Below are positions 6,593-11,540 of a DNA stretch of 11,540 nucleotides, one piece after another (position 1 is the first letter of the stretch; every line of letters starts with the position of its first letter). Source of the DNA: Acidimicrobiales bacterium (lineage in GTDB: Bacteria > Actinomycetota > Acidimicrobiia > Acidimicrobiales > Aldehydirespiratoraceae); NCBI GenBank assembly GCA_021604885.1, contig BQJV01000054.1:1-11540 (forward strand), written 5' to 3'. The notes under the pieces are model-generated. The model did not search any database and was not told the DNA's origin. It saw nothing but the letters and a program-made list of their open reading frames with translations. Made by a program: the position numbers and the translations under genes.

Positions 6593-8329
6593 GTGGCGAC
6601 ATGGGTCGCGGCGATCGGCGCCGCCGGCGTGCCGCTCGCGGACGGGGTTCATCAGCTCTTCCGGCGGCACGACCCGTCCTGGCTCCCGTATCCGCCGGGC
6701 GCCCCGACCTGTTGGGCGAGCCCGGACGGAAGCCGGCGCCTCACCTCCTGGGCGCCCGAGGGCGAATCACCGACGGCGCGGGCGACGACCGAGCGAATGG
6801 TCGTCTGTTCCGGGCGACCGCGCCCCCGGCTGGGCCGGTGGACCTCGGGCCGATCGGTCGTGGACGAGATCGCCCACGCAGTCACGCGTGCCGACGCGGT
6901 GACGGAGCTCGCCGGCCACTACACGATCGCGTCGCTCGGCGCCGACGACGGGTTCGCGATGGCCGATCCCTTTGCCTTCGAGACGCTGTACACGGCGACG
7001 GACGGTCCGCTCACCGTGGTCGGCAACCGCAGCCGCGCCGTCGCCGAGGTGATGGCTGCGCATCGCGGCACGCCGGCGCGGCGTGACCCCGAGCTGGCCG
7101 CGTTCGTGGCGTGGGCCGGCATCCCGATCGGGACTCGCACGGGCTTCTGCGACGTGGCCTTCGTTCCACAGGGCCAGGTGATGCACTTCCCGGCGCACAG
7201 GGCGCGTGTCGAGGCCCCGGCGCGGCACTACCTGGCCGCCGTGCCCGGGAGCGAACCCACCCTGCGGGAGGCCACCGAGGAGATGGTCGCTGCGGTTCGG
7301 TTCGCGATCGACTCCACTCCGGTACCGCCGGTTCTCGACCTCACCGGCGGCAAGGACACGCGCCTGCTCCTCGCGGTGACGATGCAGGCCGGGCTGCTCC
7401 CCGACGTGCGGGTCATCACGCGCGGGCTGATCGAGAACGACGACACCCGCGTCGCCGCGGAGATCGTGGACCGCTTCGACCTGACGACGACGCTCCCGCC
7501 GCTCGAACCGCGCGCGCTCGGACTGGTCGACCGCATCCGGGCCCACGCCGAACGCACCGACGGTCTGAGCAGTGCGTTCGACACGAGCCATGCGAGCCCC
7601 GACCGCCGGCTCGCGATCGCATCCCACGCCGGCGAGATCATGCGCGGTGACGCGATCGCCGACGATGATCCGCGCGACCTCGACGAGGCGCTGGCCCAGT
7701 TCGCCTGGAACCCGTTCGGTCGCGGCGACTTCGTCGTCCCCGACCTTGCCCGCCAGTTCGAGCAGGAGGACCGCGACCGTTTCCTCGCCGGGCTCGACTT
7801 CACCGATGACGTCTCCGAGCTGCACGAGTTGTACGAGGCATGCAACCGCAACCGGTGGATCTCGTCGCGGCCGCTGGCCGGCCCGCCCCGGGTCTACGCG
7901 GCGATCCCCCACGTCGGCGTCCGCTACGCCTGGTCGCGGGGGCGAGCCTTCCGCTCGACGGAACCGGTCCACGTGCCGCTCATCAGCGCGGCGTCCCGCG
8001 ACCTGCTCGATCACCGGCTCACCAAGGGCCACTGGAACACCCGGCCGGTCCCACGGATCGCCGCTGCGAAACCGTCGGCCCCCGCCCCGGCCGGTGGTGA
8101 GCTCTTCACCCACCGTGGAGACGACTGGGGCAGTGCGGTGACCGAGATCCTCGACGAGAACCCGGACTCGCCCGCATTCGACGTGATTGATCAGGAACGG
8201 GTGCGGGCCGCGGCCACCGGGTTCGCTCGACTCGGTCTGAACGAGCGCCGCCAGCTGCTCGGTGCGGCGACCGCGGTGGTGTGGATGAACGAGACCGAGG
8301 GGCTCAGCCGAGCCGAGTGGCCGGCCTGA
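6593..8329 (+). CDS. Asparagine-synthetase-like protein with altered PP-loop and degenerate glutaminase domain
   Basis: A 578-residue protein with the two-domain plan and roughly the length of AsnB. Residues 107-150 resemble the late part of the class II glutamine amidotransferase domain (LAGHYTI, ADPFAFETLYT, VVGNRSRAV). The synthetase domain begins near 225; its ATP-pyrophosphatase loop is PVLDLTGGKDTRLLLA (TGGKDTR at 251-257) where AsnB has SGGLDS. Family enzymes adenylate a carboxylate and form an amide; the reaction here is unknown. No Cys2 nucleophile starts the protein, so ammonia from glutamine is unlikely to be used in the standard way. TGGKDSR-type loops occur in asparagine-synthase-related proteins of polysaccharide and natural-product loci. 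GTG 6593 is the only standard start in frame, without a ribosome site, but the frame is open back to the preceding stop at 6530-6532. It lies 60 bases after the F420-type gene, probably in the same transcript. Confidence 0.75.
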   Translation: MATWVAAIGAAGVPLADGVHQLFRRHDPSWLPYPPGAPTCWASPDGSRRLTSWAPEGESPTARATTERMVVCSGRPRPRLGRWTSGRSVVDEIAHAVTRADAVTELAGHYTIASLGADDGFAMADPFAFETLYTATDGPLTVVGNRSRAVAEVMAAHRGTPARRDPELAAFVAWAGIPIGTRTGFCDVAFVPQGQVMHFPAHRARVEAPARHYLAAVPGSEPTLREATEEMVAAVRFAIDSTPVPPVLDLTGGKDTRLLLAVTMQAGLLPDVRVITRGLIENDDTRVAAEIVDRFDLTTTLPPLEPRALGLVDRIRAHAERTDGLSSAFDTSHASPDRRLAIASHAGEIMRGDAIADDDPRDLDEALAQFAWNPFGRGDFVVPDLARQFEQEDRDRFLAGLDFTDDVSELHELYEACNRNRWISSRPLAGPPRVYAAIPHVGVRYAWSRGRAFRSTEPVHVPLISAASRDLLDHRLTKGHWNTRPVPRIAAAKPSAPAPAGGELFTHRGDDWGSAVTEILDENPDSPAFDVIDQERVRAAATGFARLGLNERRQLLGAATAVVWMNETEGLSRAEWPA

Positions 8330-8330
8330 T

Positions 8331-8345
8331 CCGCGTCAGTCGCGG
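8331..8345. terminator. Possible two-way terminator hairpin between convergent genes
   Basis: CCGCG-TCAGT-CGCGG is a perfect five-base GC stem with a five-base loop. It spans the six-base gap between the AsnB-like stop and the lipid-kinase end, and its loop contains the kinase stop codon. No T tract follows on either strand. As an intrinsic terminator it is weak evidence only. Confidence 0.3.
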
Positions 8346-9235
8346 TCGCCCGGATCCGTGTGGGCGCCTGCGAGGAGCAGTGCGCCGGGAACGGCGGTCA
8401 TCGTCGTCGGGGCGGCGCCGAGCGGCTCCCCGTCACCCCAGAACGCGAGGTCGGGGGCCTCGACGCGAATCTCGCGGCCACGGTGAGCGTGGACCTTCGG
8501 ATGGTCGAGATGGCGACCGCTGAAGACGAGGCGGAAGAACCGCAGGAGTTCGAGGCGCCCGACGTCGGCGACGATCGTCAATTCGAGCAGGCCGTCCGTG
8601 GCATCGGCATCCGGGCAGATGTGCATGCCGCCGCCGAACCAGCCGGTGTTGGCGACCGCGAGCAGCACGGCCGGTGTGGTGAACGTCTCCCCGTCGATCG
8701 TGACCGTGATGTCGTGCGTATGCATTCCGGGCAGTTCGACGAGTGTCGCGACCGTGTAGCGCGACGGTCCCCGGGGGAAGCGCAATCGATTCGCTCGGCC
8801 ATTGATGTCACCGGAGAAGCCGGCCGTGGCGACGGAGGCGACCCAGCCGTGGTCGGTGCGGATGGCGTCGACCGGTGAGGCCGGACCGAGCGCGGTCCGC
8901 ACCGACGCCCGGAGGTCGTCGTCGCTGAGGCCGTCGATCCCGCGGGCGAAGTCGTTCCCGGTCCCGACCGGCACGACACCGAGAACCGTGTCGCTCGTGG
9001 CCACGGCCTGCACCGCGAGATGCACGAGGCCGTCACCGCCGACCACGATCAGGCGGCCGGCGCCCGCGGCCACGACGTCCGCCACGGCCCGGCCGCTGCC
9101 GACGGCATCCGCGCCGGTGATGTCGACCACCTCGACGTCGGCGGCGGCCAGTTCGCTCAGGACGGTCTCGCGAGCGCCGCCCGCCCGCCCTCGGCCCGCA
9201 TCGGGACTCACGAGGAGGTGGACGGTCTCGCTCAC
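8336..9235 (-). CDS. Diacylglycerol-kinase-family lipid kinase (DgkB/YegS-like)
   Basis: A 299-residue member of the DAGK catalytic-domain family, which phosphorylates lipid hydroxyls such as diacylglycerol or sphingosine at the inner membrane face. The nucleotide loop is VVGGDGLVHLA (GGDG at 66-69), followed by VPVGTGNDFARG (GTGND at 91-95). The second domain has NTGWFGGGMHICPDADATDGLLEL (196-219), shown here as the motif GGGMHICP plus DG, and the family's C-terminal GDGE (267-270). Length is normal and no membrane segment is visible. Start GTG 9233-9235 overlaps the SDR stop by four bases (GTGA), so it is the last gene of the leftward operon and is translationally coupled. A lipid kinase in an acyl-CoA operon is unexpected; the lipid substrate is not readable. 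Confidence 0.92.
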   Translation of the reverse strand: MSETVHLLVSPDAGRGRAGGARETVLSELAAADVEVVDITGADAVGSGRAVADVVAAGAGRLIVVGGDGLVHLAVQAVATSDTVLGVVPVGTGNDFARGIDGLSDDDLRASVRTALGPASPVDAIRTDHGWVASVATAGFSGDINGRANRLRFPRGPSRYTVATLVELPGMHTHDITVTIDGETFTTPAVLLAVANTGWFGGGMHICPDADATDGLLELTIVADVGRLELLRFFRLVFSGRHLDHPKVHAHRGREIRVEAPDLAFWGDGEPLGAAPTTMTAVPGALLLAGAHTDPGDRD

Positions 9236-10029
9236 AGCCCGAGGTAGCGGCCGCCGTCGACCGCCAGTGTCTGACCGGTCATGTGCCGCGCCATCGGCGA
9301 TGCCAGGAAAACGGCCACCGGCCCAATGTCGGCCGCCGGTTCCCCGATGCGCTGCAGGGGCGTGCGGCCCCGCAGGCGGGCCTCAAGGGTGGGGTTCGCC
9401 GCCGTGGCGACGTCCATCGCCGGCGTCCACGCCACCGGCGCGATCGCGTTGACCCGCACGCCCGCGGGTCCCCACTCGCGGGCGAGGCTCTTGAGCAGCC
9501 CGCGCTGGGCGCCCTTCACACAGCCGTAGAGCGGGAGATGGCCGCTGCCCTCGATGCCGGCGGGGCTCGTCAGCAGGATCAGCGTGCCGTCGTCAGCCGC
9601 GAGGTGGGGGAAGGCGGCGCGGGCGCAGTGGAAGCTGGCCGCGGTCGAAGTGGCGATCTGGGCCGCGATCGTGTCGTCGTCGATCTCCTGGATCGGCAGG
9701 GGCGGGCCGGGTGGTGACACGGCGTTGTGGACCATGACATCGAGTCGGCCGTAGCGCTCGATCGTGGCGGCGACCGCATCGTCGACATCGGCGCCGATGC
9801 CCACGTCGCAGCGCACGCACATCGCGTCACCGCCGCGTTCGCGGATGCCCTCGGCCACGGGCTCACCGGTCTCGACCCGGCGAGCGGCGATCACGACCGC
9901 GGCGCCCGCATCGGCCAGCGCCTCGGCGATGCCCTGACCGACGCCCTGGCCGGCCCCGGTCACGATCGCGACGCGGCCGGTGAGGAGCCCGCCGAGGTTG
10001 GCGGTGCGGGGAGTGGGAGTCTCGCTCAT
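9232..10029 (-). CDS. Short-chain dehydrogenase/reductase, catalytically intact
   Basis: A 265-residue classical SDR: an NAD(P)-dependent alcohol/ketone oxidoreductase. The cofactor loop is VTGAGQGVGQG (23-33), the adenine-pocket aspartate lies in RCDVG (Asp75), and the usual NNAG is replaced by HNAV (101-104). The catalytic set is Ser155 (LLTSPAG), Tyr168 and Lys172 (LYGCVKGA). The C-terminus has the family ending MTGQTLAVDGG. Arg50-Arg51 after the second strand could favour NADP(H), which is inference. The start ATG overlaps the stop of the preceding SDR-like gene by four bases (ATGA), and its own stop overlaps the lipid-kinase start. A 3-hydroxyacyl-CoA dehydrogenase role is suggested by the crotonase upstream and the inactive partner gene. 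Confidence 0.93.
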   Translation of the reverse strand: MSETPTPRTANLGGLLTGRVAIVTGAGQGVGQGIAEALADAGAAVVIAARRVETGEPVAEGIRERGGDAMCVRCDVGIGADVDDAVAATIERYGRLDVMVHNAVSPPGPPLPIQEIDDDTIAAQIATSTAASFHCARAAFPHLAADDGTLILLTSPAGIEGSGHLPLYGCVKGAQRGLLKSLAREWGPAGVRVNAIAPVAWTPAMDVATAANPTLEARLRGRTPLQRIGEPAADIGPVAVFLASPMARHMTGQTLAVDGGRYLGL

Positions 10030-10691
10030 CCGGGCATCCAGAGTCCGCCGTCGACGACGAGCGAGGCGCCGGTGAGCGCCGCCGTCTCGCCACGGGTGAG
10101 GGCGTCGATGATCGGGGCGACGTCGTCGTGCAGGTCCGGCACCCGGCCGAGCGGAGGATCGTGCAGCGCGTTCGCCTCCGCCATGCCGGCCGCGTCGGCC
10201 GGATCGAGGAATGCGGCCGGATCGAGGGTCAGGGCGTGGGCCCGGATGCCGTCACCGCCCCATGTCTTGGCGAGTGACTTGGCGAGCAGCCGGGCGCCCT
10301 CCGCCGCGGTGGCGAACGGGGCGAATCCCTCACCGCCGGCCGACGCCATGAGCGGCACCAGGAACACGAGCGTGCCCGACGTGGCCGCCAGGGGTCCGTG
10401 GGCGCCGCGGGCGAGACGGATCGCGGCTTCGAGGGGCTCGTCGGCCGCGGCGTGCCAGTCGTCGGCCGACAGTGTGGTCAGCTCGGCTCGGTGACGGCTC
10501 GCGGCCGGATAGCGCGCGTGGATGACGAGATCGATCGGCTCGTCGCCGACCTCGTCGGCCACCGTTGTGTCCGTCCACGCCAGCGCGTCGTCGTCGAGAT
10601 GGTGGACCGTCCAGCCGAGCGCGATGAGGCCGGCGGCCACCGACGTCGCGGGGTCGCCCGCGCCGACGATCAGTGCAGTTCGTCGAGCCAT
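10026..10691 (-). CDS. SDR-family pseudo-enzyme lacking cofactor and catalytic motifs
   Basis: A 221-residue protein with the SDR fold by pattern: it opens MARRTALIVGAG and ends LTGASLVVDGG, as SDRs do, but it has lost the working parts. The glycine loop TGxxxGxG reads VGAGDPATSVAAG. Aligning its KSLAKTWGGDGIRAHAL with KSLAREWGPAGVRVNAI of the next gene places Phe126 and Ala130 where Tyr and Lys should be, and Pro113 where the serine should be. The alignment was done by eye. The chosen start, ATG 10691, has GAGGA upstream and a 22-base overlap with the crotonase end; a longer frame from 10724 would add 11 residues of poor quality. Overlaps on both sides show it is translated with its neighbours, so it is probably a maintained structural partner of the intact SDR, not a decaying gene. 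Confidence 0.85.
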   Translation of the reverse strand: MARRTALIVGAGDPATSVAAGLIALGWTVHHLDDDALAWTDTTVADEVGDEPIDLVIHARYPAASRHRAELTTLSADDWHAAADEPLEAAIRLARGAHGPLAATSGTLVFLVPLMASAGGEGFAPFATAAEGARLLAKSLAKTWGGDGIRAHALTLDPAAFLDPADAAGMAEANALHDPPLGRVPDLHDDVAPIIDALTRGETAALTGASLVVDGGLWMPG

Positions 10692-11512
10692 TCGGGCCAA
10701 TCCTCGCTCAGGGTCAGGGACCACTCGGGGTCACGCTTCTCCATGAAGGCTGCCACGCCCTCGCGGGAGTCCGCCGTACCCATCAGGTGCAGGTGGATGT
10801 CGCGCTCCAGTTCGTTGATCCGTTCGGGCCCCGGACTCGACATCCAGAGCAGGCGCTTCGACGCGGCGACCGAGATCGGCGCGGTGTGCGTCGCCATCTC
10901 GTGAGCGAGCTCGAGGGCGCGGGGCAGGACGTCCTCGGCGGGGAGCACCTCGGTGGCGATTCCCCATTCGCCGGCGTCCGTGCCGCGAAACATCCGCCCG
11001 GTGAGCAGGATCTCGGTGGCGCGGGTGTGCCCCACGAGCCGCGGAAGGGTCCAGTGCGAGTGGAGGTCGGGCAGGATGCCCCGCCGCGTCTGGACGATGC
11101 CCAGCTTCGCGTCGGCGGCGACGATGCGGATGTCGCACTGGAGCGTCATGGTCAGCCCGAGGCCGACGGCATGGCCGTTTACCGCGGCGATCACCGGCTT
11201 GCGCACGTCCCACGGGTGGAAGTCGTCGAGCGGATCGGAGGAGAACGTCTCCTTCGTGGGTGCGCCGAACACGCCGGAGCCGCTGGAGAAGTCCGCCCCG
11301 GCACAGAAGGCCCGGCCTGCGCCCGTCAGCACGACGACGCGGATCGCTTCGTCGGCGTCCGCGGCGCGCAGGGCCGTCGTGAGGCTCCGACCCATCGCGC
11401 CGGAGAATGCGTTCATGGTGTCCGGTCGGTCGAGCGTGAGGATCGCGACCTGTCCGTCGATCTCGACCCGGAGGTCCTCGAACTCGGCGTCGAGTCCGGC
11501 GACTTCGGTCAT
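10670..11512 (-). CDS. Enoyl-CoA hydratase/isomerase (crotonase) family protein
   Basis: A 280-residue crotonase-fold protein; the family hydrates, isomerises or cleaves acyl-CoA thioesters through an oxyanion hole. Visible landmarks are LTLDRPDTMNAF (26-36), GRAFCAGAD (66-74, first oxyanion element) and KPVIAAVNGHAVGLGLTMTL (second element). Both glutamates of classical hydratases appear to be replaced: Thr121 stands where GGGCE has Glu, and Gln141 where QPE has Glu. Instead, Asp149 in RRGILPDLHSHWTLPRLVG sits where the isomerase PaaG has its catalytic aspartate. A double-bond isomerase is therefore likelier than a simple hydratase, by inference. ATG 11510-11512 has no strong ribosome site and only 28 bases precede it in the window, so an upstream gene or longer start cannot be excluded. 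It is the first visible gene of the leftward operon. Confidence 0.9.
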   Translation of the reverse strand: MTEVAGLDAEFEDLRVEIDGQVAILTLDRPDTMNAFSGAMGRSLTTALRAADADEAIRVVVLTGAGRAFCAGADFSSGSGVFGAPTKETFSSDPLDDFHPWDVRKPVIAAVNGHAVGLGLTMTLQCDIRIVAADAKLGIVQTRRGILPDLHSHWTLPRLVGHTRATEILLTGRMFRGTDAGEWGIATEVLPAEDVLPRALELAHEMATHTAPISVAASKRLLWMSSPGPERINELERDIHLHLMGTADSREGVAAFMEKRDPEWSLTLSEDWPEWLDELH

Positions 11513-11540
11513 CGGCGGAACCCGCCAGGGTGTGGCGCCG

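Noticed and set aside
6767..8113. A 448-residue frame antisense to the AsnB-like gene
   Set aside because: It has no domain pattern and is rich in Arg, Gly and Val; the opposite frame has clear synthetase motifs.
10026..10691. The SDR-like gene as a decaying pseudogene
   Set aside because: The frame is intact, it overlaps both neighbours, has a ribosome site, and keeps the fold's N- and C-terminal patterns; loss is limited to active-site positions.
1..11540. CRISPR arrays, tRNA/rRNA genes, transposases, phage or toxin-antitoxin genes
   Set aside because: No regularly spaced repeats, cloverleaf-like sequence or matching protein motifs were seen on either strand by reading; a covariance-model search was not possible.

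Overview
The window is a GC-rich chromosomal segment with tightly packed genes and GTG starts. It carries a WhiB-type iron-sulfur regulator (a family confined to Actinomycetota and their phages) and a protein of the F420-linked Ddn/DUF385 fold. Together with the acyl-CoA gene content this points to an actinobacterium, most likely of the Acidimicrobiia; the class-level placement is inference. I see no rRNA, tRNA, CRISPR array, integrase or insertion sequence.

Left part (1-3826). A thiolase, cut by the left edge, reads leftward. It is divergent from a rightward pair: an NAD(P)-dependent aldehyde dehydrogenase and, one base after its stop, a class III CoA-transferase-fold protein closely resembling 2-methylfumaryl-CoA isomerase (Mct). 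The 117-bp gap between thiolase and dehydrogenase holds plausible promoters for both directions. The dehydrogenase appears to be leaderless.

Middle part (3827-8329). A convergent gap carries a compact repeat element (GGGGTC-A-GACCCC flanked by 11-bp direct repeats). A leftward alpha/beta hydrolase follows. A 233-bp divergent gap with several dyads leads into a rightward run of four genes: WhiB-like regulator, formylglycine-generating enzyme (FGE), F420-type split-barrel protein (start overlaps the FGE stop), and an asparagine-synthetase-like protein with an altered PP-loop and no recognisable glutaminase cysteine. The FGE has both copper-binding cysteines of true FGEs. It also carries in its own N-terminus the sequence CAPSR, which fits the CxPxR motif FGEs oxidise in sulfatases.

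Right part (8330-11540). Four leftward genes overlap head to tail: a crotonase-family protein, a short-chain dehydrogenase (SDR)-like protein that has lost its catalytic residues, an intact SDR, and a diacylglycerol-kinase-family lipid kinase. The inactive/active SDR pair next to a crotonase resembles the organisation of heteromeric 3-hydroxyacyl-CoA dehydrogenases such as BbsCD.

Read together, the two flanks encode acyl-CoA catabolism of an unknown substrate, plausibly a branched or dicarboxylic acid. The middle run looks like a separate WhiB-linked modification operon. The most interesting points are the FGE with a substrate-like motif in its own sequence, the pseudo-SDR/SDR pair, and the Mct-like protein linked to an aldehyde dehydrogenase.
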